From: Mycetocola lacteus | GTDB taxonomy: Bacteria > Actinomycetota > Actinomycetes > Actinomycetales > Microbacteriaceae | Length of the DNA: 64,000 bases | Reading direction: 5' to 3' | Assembly (NCBI RefSeq): GCF_003667575.1 | Contig: NZ_RCUY01000005.1 | Coordinates: forward strand, 1-64,000 | In this document: positions 41,584 to 51,966 of the stretch, in pieces | Numbering within the stretch: the stretch's first letter is position 1 | Layout: the number at the start of each line of letters is the position of its first letter | Program-made: the position numbers and the translations under genes | The notes under the pieces: generated by a model | Seen by the model: the letters and a program-made list of their open reading frames with translations, nothing else | Told to the model about the DNA's origin: nothing | Databases searched by the model: none

Positions 41584-41736
41584 GGTAGACGCTCGCAATA
41601 ACGCGACGCCTTTCCCCCGGACCCGCACTTCGTTGTAGTGCCCGCCCCCGGGTGCGGCGCCGTGCGCGACACGCAGTTCGCTCAGCCACGGTGGCCAACC
41701 CAGGCCGCCGGGTTCGATTAGGAAAGGTCAATAATC

Positions 41737-43827
41737 TTGGCAGCTCTGAAGTGGGATCCCATCGACAACAAGGCGGTTAACACCGCTCGCGTTCTCGCGG
41801 CGGATGCCGTAGAAAAGGTCGGTAACGGCCACCCCGGAACGGCAATGAGCCTCGCACCGGTCGCCTACCTCCTCTTCCAGAAGGTCATGCACAAGGACCC
41901 GAGCGACCAGGATTGGCTGGGACGCGACCGCTTCGTGCTGTCGGTCGGCCACTCCTCCCTCACTCAGTACGTCCAGCTGTACCTCGGCGGATTCGGCCTG
42001 GAAAAGGCCGACATCGAGGCACTGCGCACCTGGGGCTCGAAGACCCCGGGTCACCCCGAGTTTGGTCACACCGACCACGTCGAGATCACCACCGGTCCGC
42101 TGGGCCAGGGTCTCGCCTCGGCCGTGGGCTTCGCCTACGCCGCCCGCTACGAGCGTGGCCTGTTTGACCCCGAGGCCGAGGCCGGCACCAGCCCCTTCGA
42201 CCACTTCGTGTACGTGATTGCCGGTGACGGTGACCTGCAGGAGGGCGTGACCAGCGAGGCTTCCTCGCTGGCCGGCCACCAGGAGCTCGGCAACCTGATT
42301 GCCATTTACGACTCCAACCAGATCTCGATCGAGGACGACACCAACATCGCCTTCACCGAGGACGTTGCCAAGCGCTACGAGGCCTACGGCTGGGATGTGC
42401 GCATCGTCGACTGGAAGAAGAACGGCGAGTACGTCGAGGACGTTCAGGAACTGAACGACACCATCGAGGCTGCCAAGGCTGAGACCAAGAAGCCCTCGCT
42501 GATCATCCTCAAGACCATCATCGGTTACCCCTCCCCCAAGAAGCAGAACTCCGGTGGCATCCACGGCTCCAAGCTGGGTGCCGAGGAACTCGCCGCGCTG
42601 AAGACCGTTGTGGGCTTCGACCCGGAGCAGAGCTTCCAGGTGGACGAGGACGTCATCAACCACACCCGCGGTGCCGTGGCACGCGGTGCCGAGCTGCACG
42701 CAGCATGGCAGGTTCGCTTTGACGCCTGGGCCGCCGCAAACCCCGAGCGCGCCGAGCTGCTGGCTCGCCTGGAGGCTGGCGAACTGCCCGCCGACATCGA
42801 GTCCGCTCTGCCGGTCTTCGAGGGTGGCTCGTCGGTTTCGACCCGTGTTGCCTCGGGTAAGGTCATCAACGGCCTCGCCTCGGTGCTGCCCGAGCTGTGG
42901 GGTGGCTCCGCCGACCTCGCCGGTTCGAACAACACCACCATCGAGGGTGCCCCCTCGTTCGTGCCCGCCGAGCACTCCACCAACGCGTGGACCGGTAACG
43001 ACTACGGTCGCGTTCTGCACTTCGGTATCCGTGAGCACGCCATGGGCGCAATCATGAACGGTATCGCCCTGCACGGTAAGACCCGCGTCTTCGGTGGAAC
43101 CTTCCTGCAGTTCGCCGACTACATGCGTCCCGCCGTCCGTCTGGCCGCCCTGATGAACATCGCCCCGATCTTCGTCTGGACCCACGACTCGATCGCCCTC
43201 GGCGAAGACGGTCCGACCCACCAGCCGGTTGAGCACCTCGCAGCGCTCCGCGCCATCCCGAACCTGGACATCATCCGTCCGGCCGACGCCAACGAGACCG
43301 CTCACGCGTGGCTCGAGATGCTCAAGCGTCACACCGCCCCGCAGGGTATCGCCCTGTCGCGTCAGAACCTCCCCGTGTACGCACGTGGCGAGGGTGCTGC
43401 CGAAGGTGAGACCTTCGCATCGGCATCGCTGACCGCTCGCGGCGCTTACACGCTGCTGGAGGCTCCGAACGGCACCCCCGAGGTGCTGCTGATCGCCACC
43501 GGTTCCGAGGTGCAGCTGGCCGTTGAGGCTCGCACCGCACTGGCAGCCGAGGGCATCCAGGCCCGCGTCGTCTCGGTTCCCTCGCTTGAGTGGTTCGCCG
43601 AGCAGGACGCCGCCTACCAGGAGTCGGTCCTCCCGGCAGCCATCACCGCTCGCGTTTCGGTTGAGGCCGGTATCGCCCTCACCTGGCGGGGAATTGTTGG
43701 CGACCGTGGACGTTCCATCTCCCTGGAGCACTTCGGTGCTTCGGCAGATGAGAAGACCCTGTACACCAAGTTTGGTATCACGACCGAGGCCGTTGTGGCC
43801 GCGGCCAAGGACTCGCTCAACGCGTAG
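41737..43827 (+). CDS. tkt: transketolase
   Basis: A 696-residue ThDP enzyme. GHPGTAMSLAPVAY (31-44) and the ThDP motif GDGDLQEG...DSNQIS (163-197) are typical; the PP-binding and pyrimidine domains follow, with the conserved Glu in FGIREHAMGAIMNG. It moves two-carbon units between sugar phosphates. TTG is the start codon (TTGGCAGCTCTG) after GGAAAGG; no ATG or GTG fits. First gene of tkt-tal-pgi-zwf-opcA-pgl. Confidence 0.95.
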   Translation: MAALKWDPIDNKAVNTARVLAADAVEKVGNGHPGTAMSLAPVAYLLFQKVMHKDPSDQDWLGRDRFVLSVGHSSLTQYVQLYLGGFGLEKADIEALRTWGSKTPGHPEFGHTDHVEITTGPLGQGLASAVGFAYAARYERGLFDPEAEAGTSPFDHFVYVIAGDGDLQEGVTSEASSLAGHQELGNLIAIYDSNQISIEDDTNIAFTEDVAKRYEAYGWDVRIVDWKKNGEYVEDVQELNDTIEAAKAETKKPSLIILKTIIGYPSPKKQNSGGIHGSKLGAEELAALKTVVGFDPEQSFQVDEDVINHTRGAVARGAELHAAWQVRFDAWAAANPERAELLARLEAGELPADIESALPVFEGGSSVSTRVASGKVINGLASVLPELWGGSADLAGSNNTTIEGAPSFVPAEHSTNAWTGNDYGRVLHFGIREHAMGAIMNGIALHGKTRVFGGTFLQFADYMRPAVRLAALMNIAPIFVWTHDSIALGEDGPTHQPVEHLAALRAIPNLDIIRPADANETAHAWLEMLKRHTAPQGIALSRQNLPVYARGEGAAEGETFASASLTARGAYTLLEAPNGTPEVLLIATGSEVQLAVEARTALAAEGIQARVVSVPSLEWFAEQDAAYQESVLPAAITARVSVEAGIALTWRGIVGDRGRSISLEHFGASADEKTLYTKFGITTEAVVAAAKDSLNA

Positions 43828-43854
43828 GCGTTGAACAGGAAAGAAGAAGATTCA

Positions 43855-44964
43855 ATGACTAACGAACGTACCGCCGCCCTGTCCGAGGCCGGCGTCAGCA
43901 TCTGGCTTGACGACCTGTCCCGCGGACGCATCCAGTCCGGCAGCCTGCAGGCCCTGATCGCCGAGAAGAACGTTGTCGGCGTGACCACCAACCCGACCAT
44001 CTTCGCCGGTGCCCTGAGCAACGGTGAGAGCTACGCCGAGCAGGTTGCTGAGCTCAAGGCTGCCGGTGTTGACGCATCGAAGGCCGTCTTCGAGATCACC
44101 ACCGACGACGTTGCCGCCGCAAGCGACATCTTCGCCGACATCTACGCCTCCTCCAAGGGCTTCGATGGCCGCGTCTCGATCGAGGTCGAGCCGGGCTTCG
44201 CTCACGACGCCGCTGCGACCATCGCACAGGCCAAGGAGCTGTGGGCTAAGGTCAACCGCCCCAACGCCATGATCAAGATCCCCGCGACCGTTGAGGGCCT
44301 CGAGGCCATCACCGCCGTGATCGCCGAGGGCATCAGCGTCAACGTGACCCTGATCTTCTCGCTCGAGCGCTACCGCGCCGTGGTCAACGCCTACCTGGCC
44401 GGTCTCGAGCAGGCCAAGGCCAAGGGCATCGACATCTCGGGCATCCACTCGGTTGCCTCGTTCTTCGTGTCGCGCGTAGACAGCGAGATCAACGCTCGCC
44501 TGGACGCCGTGGGCACCCCCGAGGCCGTGGCCCTGAAGTCGAAGGCCGGCGTTGCCAACGCTCAGCTGGCCTACGAGGCCTTCGAGCAGGAGTTCGCCTC
44601 CGAGCGTGCCGCCGGTCTGCTGGCCGCCGGTGCAAACAAGCAGCGTCCGCTGTGGGCTTCGACCGGTGTCAAGGATGCCGCTCTGCCCGACACCCTGTAC
44701 GTGACCGAGCTGGTTGCCGCCGGTGTTGTCAACACCATGCCGGAGAAGACCCTCGAGGCTACCGCCGACCACGGCGTCATCACCGGTGACACCGTGACCG
44801 TGGCCTACGCCGCCGCTCACGAGATCATGGACGCCGTAGCCGCCGCAGGCGTGTCCTACGACGAGGCCACCGCTCAGCTCGAGAAGGAGGGCGTTGAGAA
44901 GTTCATCGTCTCCTGGAACGAACTGCTGGACACCGTGAACGCAGCTCTGGAGGCTTCGAAGTGA
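43855..44964 (+). CDS. tal: transaldolase
   Basis: A 369-residue TalA-type enzyme. Schiff-base Lys141 lies in [25 protein letters not shown] and GVTTNPTIF are N-terminal family marks. It transfers dihydroxyacetone units between sugar phosphates. The ATG at 43855 follows GGAAAGAAG; an upstream in-frame TTG is not needed. The gap to tkt is 27 bp. Confidence 0.94.
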   Translation: MTNERTAALSEAGVSIWLDDLSRGRIQSGSLQALIAEKNVVGVTTNPTIFAGALSNGESYAEQVAELKAAGVDASKAVFEITTDDVAAASDIFADIYASSKGFDGRVSIEVEPGFAHDAAATIAQAKELWAKVNRPNAMIKIPATVEGLEAITAVIAEGISVNVTLIFSLERYRAVVNAYLAGLEQAKAKGIDISGIHSVASFFVSRVDSEINARLDAVGTPEAVALKSKAGVANAQLAYEAFEQEFASERAAGLLAAGANKQRPLWASTGVKDAALPDTLYVTELVAAGVVNTMPEKTLEATADHGVITGDTVTVAYAAAHEIMDAVAAAGVSYDEATAQLEKEGVEKFIVSWNELLDTVNAALEASK

Positions 44965-46556
44965 GCTTCGAAATCCACCTCTCCGGCACCGTCAAGGTAG
45001 CCGTAGAAGAAGCCGTTCCCACCCTGGTGGCCGACCTGGTCGCCTCGGGTATCACCGCCCAGAACCCCACCCTGTGGGGCGCGGACGCCGAGGCCGAGTC
45101 CTCCATCCGCCTGGGTTGGACCGAAGCCGTTTCGGTCTCGCGTCCGCTGGTGGCCCCGATCATCGAGCTGCGCGACAAGCTGCGCGCAGCCGGTGTGAAC
45201 CACATCGTGCTGGGTGGCATGGGCGGGTCCTCGCTGGCCCCCGAGGTCATCACCAACACGCTGGACGCTCCGCTGACCATCCTGGACTCGACCGCTCCCG
45301 GTCAGATCCTGGCCGCGCTGAACGACCGCCTGGAGACCAGCGCCCTCGTGGTGTCCTCCAAGTCGGGTTCGACCGTGGAGACCGACAGCCAGCGTCGCGC
45401 CTACGAGGCTGCGTTCACCGCGGCGGGCATCAACCCGACCGAGCGCATCATCGTGGTCACCGACCCGGGTTCCCCGCTGGACAAGTCCGCACGTGAGGCC
45501 GGTTACACCGTCTTCAACGCGGACCCCAACGTGGGTGGCCGCTACTCGGCCCTGACCGCCTTCGGTCTGGTCCCCGCCGGTCTCGCCGGTGCGGACATCG
45601 ACGAGCTGCTCAACGAGGCCGAGGCCATCTCGGTTGAGCTCGCCGTGGACAACGAGACCAACCCGGGCCTGGTGCTCGGTGCGGCCATCGCATTCCGCAG
45701 CAAGCTGGGCATCGTCACCGATGGCAGCCACATCGTCGGCTTCGGCGACTGGGTTGAGCAGCTGATCGCCGAGTCCACCGGAAAGCTCGGCACCGGCGTC
45801 CTGCCGGTTGTGCTCGAGCCGCTCTCGACCGAGGTCACCGCGGACTACGCGGACACCCAGATCGTGCGCCTGGTGGACAACGCCCACACCCACTTCGACA
45901 ACCACGCACGCGAGGGTGAAATCCTCGTCAGCGGTAGCCTCGGCGCTCAGCTGCTGGTGTGGGAGTACGCGGTGGTTGTGGCCGGTCGCCTGCTGGGGAT
46001 CAACCCCTTCGACCAGCCCGACGTGGAGTCCGCCAAGATCGCTACCCGCGGTCTGCTGGACTCTCGCCCCGAGCCCACCGCGCCCGCATTTGTGGACGCC
46101 GGTATCGAGGTGCGCGGCCCGGCTGAGATCATCGGCTCCGCCACCACCGTCCGCGAGGTTCTGGATGCCCTGATCGGCACCCTGCCCGAGGATGGCTACT
46201 TCTCCGTGCAGGCCTACGTAGACCGTGTCGCCAACCCGCAGCTGCAGGGTGTCCGCGACCAGTTCGCCGCGGTAACCGGTCGTCCGGTCACCTTCGGTTG
46301 GGGCCCGCGCTTCCTGCACTCGACCGGTCAGTTCCACAAGGGCGGACCGGCCGTGGGCGTGTTCCTGCAGATCACCGAGACCGCCCCCGCGGACCTCGAG
46401 ATCCCGGAGCGTCCGTTCACCTTCGGTGAGCTGATTGCCGCTCAGGCGCAGGGTGACGCAAGCGTACTGGCCGACCACGGTCGTCCCGTCGTAACCCTCA
46501 CCCTGACCGACCCGGCCAGCACCATCGAAACCCTGTTCGCCGCCATCGCGCGCTAA
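44961..46556 (+). CDS. pgi: glucose-6-phosphate isomerase
   Basis: A 531-residue isomerase. The sugar-binding blocks [13 protein letters not shown] and [14 protein letters not shown] are present, as in the actinobacterial operon-type Pgi. It is more diverged from E. coli Pgi than stand-alone copies. The GTG start overlaps the tal stop (GTGA). Confidence 0.9.
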   Translation: MSFEIHLSGTVKVAVEEAVPTLVADLVASGITAQNPTLWGADAEAESSIRLGWTEAVSVSRPLVAPIIELRDKLRAAGVNHIVLGGMGGSSLAPEVITNTLDAPLTILDSTAPGQILAALNDRLETSALVVSSKSGSTVETDSQRRAYEAAFTAAGINPTERIIVVTDPGSPLDKSAREAGYTVFNADPNVGGRYSALTAFGLVPAGLAGADIDELLNEAEAISVELAVDNETNPGLVLGAAIAFRSKLGIVTDGSHIVGFGDWVEQLIAESTGKLGTGVLPVVLEPLSTEVTADYADTQIVRLVDNAHTHFDNHAREGEILVSGSLGAQLLVWEYAVVVAGRLLGINPFDQPDVESAKIATRGLLDSRPEPTAPAFVDAGIEVRGPAEIIGSATTVREVLDALIGTLPEDGYFSVQAYVDRVANPQLQGVRDQFAAVTGRPVTFGWGPRFLHSTGQFHKGGPAVGVFLQITETAPADLEIPERPFTFGELIAAQAQGDASVLADHGRPVVTLTLTDPASTIETLFAAIAR

Positions 46557-46586
46557 CAACCCCTCGCAAAACCTTCTAGGAGTCCC

Positions 46587-48131
46587 ATGTCCCCCGTGGA
46601 TATTACGCCGGAGTTTAATCCGCTCCGGCTGAGCTCGGACCGGCGATTGAACCGAATCGCCGGCCCGAGCGGACTGGTCATCTTTGGTGTTACCGGAGAC
46701 CTGTCACGTAAGAAACTCATGCCGGCCGTTTACGACCTGGCGAACCGTGGGCTGTTGCCCCCGGGCTTCTCCCTGGTCGGGTTCGCCCGCCGTGATTGGG
46801 AAGACCAGGACTTCATGCAGGTAGTGCACGACTCGGTCCGGGAGCACTCCCGGACCGAGTTCCGGGAAGAGGTGTGGGACCAGCTTGCGCAGGGTATCCG
46901 CTTCGTTCCCGGAGAGTTCGATGACAACGAGGCATTTGACCGCCTCAAGCAGACCGTGGAGACCCTGGACCGCGAACGCGGCACCATGGGCAACTACGCG
47001 TTCTACCTGTCGATCCCGCCGAAGGCCTTCCCGGTTGTGACCGAGCAGCTGCGCCGCTCGGGCCTGGCCGACCAGAAGGAAGGGTCCTGGCGTCGTGTGG
47101 TCATCGAGAAGCCGTTTGGCTCGGACCTGAAGACCGCCCGCGAGCTCAACGCCGTGGTCGAGTCCGTGTTCCCCGCCGACTCGGTCTTCCGCATCGACCA
47201 CTACCTCGGTAAGGAAACCGTTCAGAACATCCTGGCGCTGCGTTTCGCCAACCAGATGTTCGAGCCGCTGTGGAACGCCAACCACGTAGACCACGTACAG
47301 ATCACCATGGCCGAGGACATCGGTGTGGGTGGTCGTGCCGGATATTACGACGGTATTGGTGCCGCCCGCGACGTGATCCAGAACCACCTGCTCCAGCTGC
47401 TCGCGCTGACCGCGATGGAAGAGCCCAACTCGTTTGACGCCGCAGACCTGCGTGCCGAGAAGGAGAAGGTCCTCTCCGCCGTGCGTCTGCCCGCAGACCT
47501 GGCAACCGCTACCGCCCGCGGCCAGTACGCCGGCGGATGGCAGGGTGGCGAACAGGTTCCCGGCTTCCTCGACGAGGACGGCATGAACCCCGAGTCGATC
47601 ACCGAGACCTACGCCGCAATGCGTCTGGACATCAACACCCGTCGCTGGGCCGGTGTGCCCTTCTACCTGCGTGCGGGTAAGCGTCTGGGTCGTCGTGTGA
47701 CCGAGATCGCCGTTGTCTTCAAGCGTGCACCGCAGTACCTGTTCGAGGAGAGCCAGACCGCCGAGCTCGGCCAGAACGCCCTCGTGATCCGCGTCCAGCC
47801 GGACGAGGGTGTCACGATCCGTTTCGGTTCGAAGGTTCCCGGTGCCAGCACTCAGGTGCGCGATGTGACCATGGACTTCGGTTACGGTCACGCGTTCACC
47901 GAGGCGAGCCCCGAGGCCTACGAGCGTCTGATTCTCGACGTTCTCCTGGGCGACCCGCCCCTGTTCCCGCGCCACGAGGAGGTTGAGCTCTCCTGGAAGA
48001 TCCTCGACCCGATCGAGGAGTTCTGGGCCGCAGAGGGTGGCCCGCTTGATCAGTATCAGCCCGGATCCTGGGGACCGGCTTCGGCCGACGAACTCCTTCA
48101 GCGTGACGGCCGGAATTGGAGACGCCCATGA
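46587..48131 (+). CDS. zwf: glucose-6-phosphate 1-dehydrogenase
   Basis: A 514-residue enzyme. The NADP site is GVTGDLSRKKLMPA (34-47) and the active-site block is RIDHYLGKE (202-210) with catalytic His205. It makes 6-phosphogluconolactone and NADPH. CTAGGAG precedes the ATG. It overlaps opcA by 4 bp, which fits a Zwf-OpcA complex. Confidence 0.96.
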   Translation: MSPVDITPEFNPLRLSSDRRLNRIAGPSGLVIFGVTGDLSRKKLMPAVYDLANRGLLPPGFSLVGFARRDWEDQDFMQVVHDSVREHSRTEFREEVWDQLAQGIRFVPGEFDDNEAFDRLKQTVETLDRERGTMGNYAFYLSIPPKAFPVVTEQLRRSGLADQKEGSWRRVVIEKPFGSDLKTARELNAVVESVFPADSVFRIDHYLGKETVQNILALRFANQMFEPLWNANHVDHVQITMAEDIGVGGRAGYYDGIGAARDVIQNHLLQLLALTAMEEPNSFDAADLRAEKEKVLSAVRLPADLATATARGQYAGGWQGGEQVPGFLDEDGMNPESITETYAAMRLDINTRRWAGVPFYLRAGKRLGRRVTEIAVVFKRAPQYLFEESQTAELGQNALVIRVQPDEGVTIRFGSKVPGASTQVRDVTMDFGYGHAFTEASPEAYERLILDVLLGDPPLFPRHEEVELSWKILDPIEEFWAAEGGPLDQYQPGSWGPASADELLQRDGRNWRRP

Positions 48132-49075
48132 TCGTCGAACTGCCCGACACCACCGTCAGTGCGGTGGCTAAGCGCCTGGTAACCCTGCGCGAAGACGGCG
48201 GAGCCGTCGCCCTGGGTCGCGTGCTGACCCTGGTGATCAGCTCCGAGCACGGTCAGGAAGAGGATGCAATTCACGCTGCCAATGAGGCATCGCGTGAGCA
48301 CCCGATGCGTGTGATCGTGGTCTCCAACGAGGTCACCCCCGGTACCGTGGATCGTCTGGACGCGGAAATCCGTGTCGGTGGCGACGCCGGTGCCAGCGAG
48401 GTCATCATCCTCAGCGTCTTCGGCGCGGTCGCGACCAGCGAGGAATCGCTGATCACCGGCCTGCTGCTGCCGGACGCTCCGGTTGTGGCCTGGTGGCCCG
48501 GCAAGGCTCCGGCCGACGTGGCGCACACCGCGCTGGGTCGCATGGCGCAGCGCCGGATCACCGATGCCTCGATCGGCGAGGATGTGCTGGCCACGCTGAA
48601 CACGCGTGCCACCACCTACACTGCCGGTGACACCGACTTCGCGTGGACCCGTCTGACCCTGTGGCGTGCTCAGCTCGCCGCAGCGCTGGACCAGCCGCCG
48701 TATGAGCCGGTCACCAAGGTGATCGTCTCGGGTGCCTCCGACTCCCCCTCGACCATCCTGCTGGCCGCCTGGCTGCGCCGTGCGCTGCAGGCTCCGGTGG
48801 AGCAGGTCGAGACCGAGCGCGGTTCGCACGACACCGGAATCCACTCGGTGACCCTCGTGCGCGACAGCGGTGAGGTGTCGATCGTTCGTCCGTTCACCAG
48901 CACGTCGGCTACGCTGAAGCTGCCGGGTCAACCCGAGCACGAAATTGCTCTGCCCCGCCGCAGCCTGCGCGACTGCCTCGCCGAGGAACTGCGCCGGCTC
49001 GACCCGGACGCACTGTACGGCGATGTAATCACCACCGGACTGGCCGAACTGCTGGCCGAGTCCACCACGAAGTAA
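48128..49075 (+). CDS. opcA: OpcA, glucose-6-phosphate dehydrogenase assembly protein
   Basis: A 315-residue protein of the actinobacterial OpcA family (WWPGKAPADVAHTALGRMAQRRITD). It is needed for full activity of glucose-6-phosphate dehydrogenase. The ATG overlaps the zwf stop. Two alpha/beta domains are suggested, with the first about 160 residues long. Confidence 0.9.
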   Translation: MIVELPDTTVSAVAKRLVTLREDGGAVALGRVLTLVISSEHGQEEDAIHAANEASREHPMRVIVVSNEVTPGTVDRLDAEIRVGGDAGASEVIILSVFGAVATSEESLITGLLLPDAPVVAWWPGKAPADVAHTALGRMAQRRITDASIGEDVLATLNTRATTYTAGDTDFAWTRLTLWRAQLAAALDQPPYEPVTKVIVSGASDSPSTILLAAWLRRALQAPVEQVETERGSHDTGIHSVTLVRDSGEVSIVRPFTSTSATLKLPGQPEHEIALPRRSLRDCLAEELRRLDPDALYGDVITTGLAELLAESTTK

Positions 49076-49090
49076 AGTAAGGGATCAACG

Positions 49091-49861
49091 ATGACCAACG
49101 AACGCCGCGTCCTCATTCATAAGGATGCAGAAGCGCTGACGGCCTCCCTGGCCGCACGCTTCCTCACCAAGACCCTCGACCTGCTCGACGAATACGATCG
49201 TGTAAACGTTGTGCTGGAGGGTGGCCGTGTGGGGATCGCGGTGCTCGAATCCATCAATGCTTCCGCCGCGCGCGACAGTGTTGACTGGTCTCGTGTTCAC
49301 TTCTGGTGGAGCGACGAGCGCTTTGTGCCCGCCGGCCACGAGGACCGCAACGATGTGAAGGCGTATTCGGCTCTGCTGGATCACCTGACCATCCCGGCCG
49401 AGAACATTCATCCGATGCCCGCATCGGATGCCGGACTCGACCTGGATGCCGCCGCGGTCGCGTATGCCGAGGAGCTGGCTCGTTTCGCCGATGGCGACTC
49501 GAACCTGCCCCGCTTCGACATCACCTTCCTGGGTGTCGGGCCCGACGGGCACACCGCCTCGCTGTTCCCCGGTTTCACCGAGGTACTGGACAAGGACCAC
49601 ACGGTCCTGCCGGTACGCAACTCGCCGAAGCCGCCGAGCGAGCGACTGACCCTCACCCGTACCGCGATCAACACCTCCCGCCGTGTGTGGGTGGAGCTGG
49701 CCGGTGCGGAGAAGGCGTCGCCGCTGGGTCTCGCCCTGGCCGGTGCGTCCTATGCGGATGTGCCGATCGCGGGCGTCAAGGGCCGTCGTCGCACCGTCTT
49801 CTTCGTGGATGAGGCTGCAGCCTCGGAGGTTCCCGAGGACCTGATCGCTCAGTCCTACTAG
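49091..49861 (+). CDS. pgl: 6-phosphogluconolactonase
   Basis: A 256-residue DevB-type lactonase. Marks are FWWSDERFVPAGHEDRND, the phosphate site FLGVGPDGHTASLFPG with the catalytic His, and LTRTAINTSRRVW. It opens the lactone made by Zwf. It starts 15 bp after opcA and ends the operon at a strong terminator. gnd is not in the window. Confidence 0.93.
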   Translation: MTNERRVLIHKDAEALTASLAARFLTKTLDLLDEYDRVNVVLEGGRVGIAVLESINASAARDSVDWSRVHFWWSDERFVPAGHEDRNDVKAYSALLDHLTIPAENIHPMPASDAGLDLDAAAVAYAEELARFADGDSNLPRFDITFLGVGPDGHTASLFPGFTEVLDKDHTVLPVRNSPKPPSERLTLTRTAINTSRRVWVELAGAEKASPLGLALAGASYADVPIAGVKGRRRTVFFVDEAAASEVPEDLIAQSY

Positions 49862-49869
49862 GGTCCCTC

Positions 49870-49913
49870 AACACCGCGGCCCCCGTTCCTTTGGGAACGG
49901 GGGCCGCGGTGTT
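49870..49913. terminator. terminator between pgl and the HsdR_N gene
   Basis: Perfect 20-bp arms AACACCGCGGCCCCCGTTCC and complement with a TTTG loop, then TTTTG. It lies between convergent genes. Confidence 0.95.
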
Positions 49914-49926
49914 TTTGTGTGTGCTG

Positions 49927-51030
49927 CTAGACCTCGTGGTAGCGGCGCACGGTCTCGCGCAGCGCATCCGCGTGAGTATAGATCTCGGTGGGGTGTTCGA
50001 TCGGAATGCGGGTCTCGTTTTTGTCCGCGTCAATCAGGCCCAGGTACTTCTGGGCTCGGTTGAAGTGCAACCGCGCAATGGGCTTGCGATTGTTGTCGTC
50101 GAACAGGATCGCGAAGTACGACTTGGCGTCCCGGTACACCACCCGGTCGACGTCCACATCCGAGCAGACGATCGCGCGCACGATGTGGTAGCCCTCAAGC
50201 TCCTCCAGCGTGGTGACGATGCCGTCATCTTCGGCCTCTCCCCCGCCCGCCTCGGATACCTCGTTGGTGGGTTCGGGATCGTCGTCCTCGATCCTGGTGA
50301 TCGGCAGCGGTCGTGCGCTCCCCAGCGCCGATTTCAGGCGCTCGTTCACCTGGTCGTTGAGGTACTGACCGGCGGCCTTGGTGACCAGCCCGCGGAACTG
50401 CTCGCGTACCTTCTGGGTGATCACGCCGTCGTACACGCGGCTGGTGAGGAAGCGCACCCACTCGTCATCGGGCTCACGGAACTGGCGTCCGATCACCCGC
50501 TTGATCTGGCCGATGTACTTCAGCTCCCCGGCGGCGCTGATGATCGAGTCGAGGTCAAAATCGGTTTTGGTGAGCTTCTGCAGCTCCCCCACGATGCTCT
50601 CGTCGATGTCAAGCAGGTCCAGGACCAGGAACGGCTTCTCGTCCATCCGGTTCGGGGCGTCGATGTCGGAGTAGAAGTTGTAGGTGACCCCGTTGGTGAG
50701 CACCGCGATCCGGGCGCTGGTCACCGCGAAATAGCGGAAGAGCTGCGAGGCGTTTTCCAGGTTGAGCGGCGCACCGGCCTTCTTGCATTCGATCAGCATC
50801 TGGATCTCCCCATCCTGCATGATCGCGTAGTCGATCTTCTCGCCCTTTTTGATGCCCACGTCCGCCGTGAACTCGGGAATCACCTCGAGCGGGTTGAAGA
50901 CGTCATAACCGAGAACGGTCGCGATGAACGGCATAATGAAGGCGTTCTTCGTGGCTTCCTCGGTCGCAATCTGCTGGTGCTGATCCCGCACCTTTTCGGC
51001 GAGGGCGGCAAGGCGCGGCAAGAGTTCCAT
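49927..51030 (-). CDS. orphan HsdR_N-domain protein (type I restriction R-subunit-like nuclease domain)
   Basis: A 367-residue protein. Residues 15-150 match the HsdR N-terminal fold, with a PD-(D/E)xK pattern: D67 in GEKIDYAIM and E81-C-K83 in MLIECKKAGAPL. A Q-x-R-Y-like stretch ASQLFRYFAVT follows. There is no helicase domain, so it is only the nuclease part. The C-terminal 170 residues have an acidic linker and a beta-rich domain (VVYRDAKSYFAILFDDNNRKPIARLHFN). The ATG at 51030 follows AAAGGA. No hsdM or hsdS gene is nearby. Its function is unknown; cell defence or DNA repair are both possible. Confidence 0.75.
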   Translation of the reverse strand: MELLPRLAALAEKVRDQHQQIATEEATKNAFIMPFIATVLGYDVFNPLEVIPEFTADVGIKKGEKIDYAIMQDGEIQMLIECKKAGAPLNLENASQLFRYFAVTSARIAVLTNGVTYNFYSDIDAPNRMDEKPFLVLDLLDIDESIVGELQKLTKTDFDLDSIISAAGELKYIGQIKRVIGRQFREPDDEWVRFLTSRVYDGVITQKVREQFRGLVTKAAGQYLNDQVNERLKSALGSARPLPITRIEDDDPEPTNEVSEAGGGEAEDDGIVTTLEELEGYHIVRAIVCSDVDVDRVVYRDAKSYFAILFDDNNRKPIARLHFNRAQKYLGLIDADKNETRIPIEHPTEIYTHADALRETVRRYHEV

Positions 51031-51114
51031 GTGTTCCTTTTTCACAAAAATGGGTGGTTGCCGCCATGCTATCGTTCGTGCCCTCAGCTTCGTGACCCTC
51101 GTTTGCGGGCATGC

Positions 51115-51150
51115 AAAAGCGCCCCGGGAGTTTCCTCCCGGGGCGCTTCT
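51115..51150 (-). terminator. terminator of rbpA
   Basis: AAGCGCCCCGGGAG and CTCCCGGGGCGCTT flank a 4-nt loop, followed on the minus strand by TTGCAT. It lies 11 bp after the rbpA stop. Confidence 0.85.
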
Positions 51151-51160
51151 GGCGATAAAA

Positions 51161-51529
51161 CTACTTCTTGGGGGCCGCGGTACCGCGACGCTCCCGCAGG
51201 GCGGTCAGCGCGTCCTCGAGCAGCGAGGCGGCCTCCTCCTCGGTGCGACGCTCCTTCACGTACGCGAGGTGAGTCTTATAGGGCTCAAGCTTCGCCAGTG
51301 CCGGCGGGTTTTCCTTGTCCCGGCCGGCGGGCAGGCCGCTGGTGGGGCTGTCGATGGTCTCGGGGATCTCCTCGTCGGGCAGGTTTGCCGCGAAGTACCG
51401 AACCGTCTGGTTGCCCAGTGCGTCCCAGTAGGACACCGCCACGCGGTCGGCGTGGAAGCCGTGGTCCTGTTCACCCATGGGGCCCGCACCGACGCGAGAA
51501 CCCCGAATTGCACTACCTCCGGTAGCCAT
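51161..51529 (-). CDS. rbpA: RNA polymerase-binding protein RbpA
   Basis: A 122-residue actinobacterial transcription factor. The N-terminal GGSAIRGSRVGAGPMGE and the C-terminal sigma-interacting helix (THLAYVKERRTEEEAASLLEDALTALRERRG) are typical. It stabilises RNA polymerase with the main sigma factor. It has no cysteines, so it cannot bind the zinc ion seen in the Streptomyces form. An insertion of Pro/Ser-rich sequence lies near residue 60-75. Confidence 0.92.
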   Translation of the reverse strand: MATGGSAIRGSRVGAGPMGEQDHGFHADRVAVSYWDALGNQTVRYFAANLPDEEIPETIDSPTSGLPAGRDKENPPALAKLEPYKTHLAYVKERRTEEEAASLLEDALTALRERRGTAAPKK

Positions 51530-51576
51530 GTTTACTCCTTGTACCGCTCAGACTTAGAAATGCAGAGTGCGGAAAG

Positions 51577-51828
51577 TTAGATAACCGACTGGAACTTCGT
51601 GATCAGGCCCAGGGCCACGATCGACACGAACCAGACCAGACCCAGGATCACGGTGATCCGGTTCAGGTTACGTTCGGCCACACCGGATGCACCGAGGTTC
51701 GACGAAACACCGCCACCGAACATGTCGGAAAGACCGCCTCCGCGACCCTTGTGCAGCAGGATGAGGAAGGTGAGCAGGAGGCTGGTAATGCCCAGCAGCA
51801 CCTGCAGTACGATCTGAAGAATCTCCAC
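51577..51828 (-). CDS. secG: preprotein translocase subunit SecG
   Basis: An 83-residue protein with two helices (about 3-23 and 57-77) and the family loop LLHKGRGGGLSDMFGGG. It helps SecYEG export proteins. GTG at 51828 is used, following AAGG; the frame is open 11 codons upstream. It stands after tpiA as in most actinobacteria. Confidence 0.93.
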   Translation of the reverse strand: MEILQIVLQVLLGITSLLLTFLILLHKGRGGGLSDMFGGGVSSNLGASGVAERNLNRITVILGLVWFVSIVALGLITKFQSVI

Positions 51829-51966
51829 GAAGGACCTTTCATGTGCCGAACGCGCATCCACGCGAACCGGTCAAGTATAACGTGACCGCAAACCAGGTTC
51901 GCGGTCGTACGGAATCAGCTTATCGCTTCCGGAGCCCTTTCGGGACCAGGCGACGCGCTTCACATA

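Noticed and set aside
41728..43731. 667-codon frame antisense to tkt
   Set aside because: Shadow of transketolase; composition (Val/Gly/Asp/His-rich, no domains) is typical of antisense frames.
49927..51030. Complete type I restriction-modification locus
   Set aside because: Only the nuclease-like domain is present; hsdM, hsdS and the helicase part are missing nearby.
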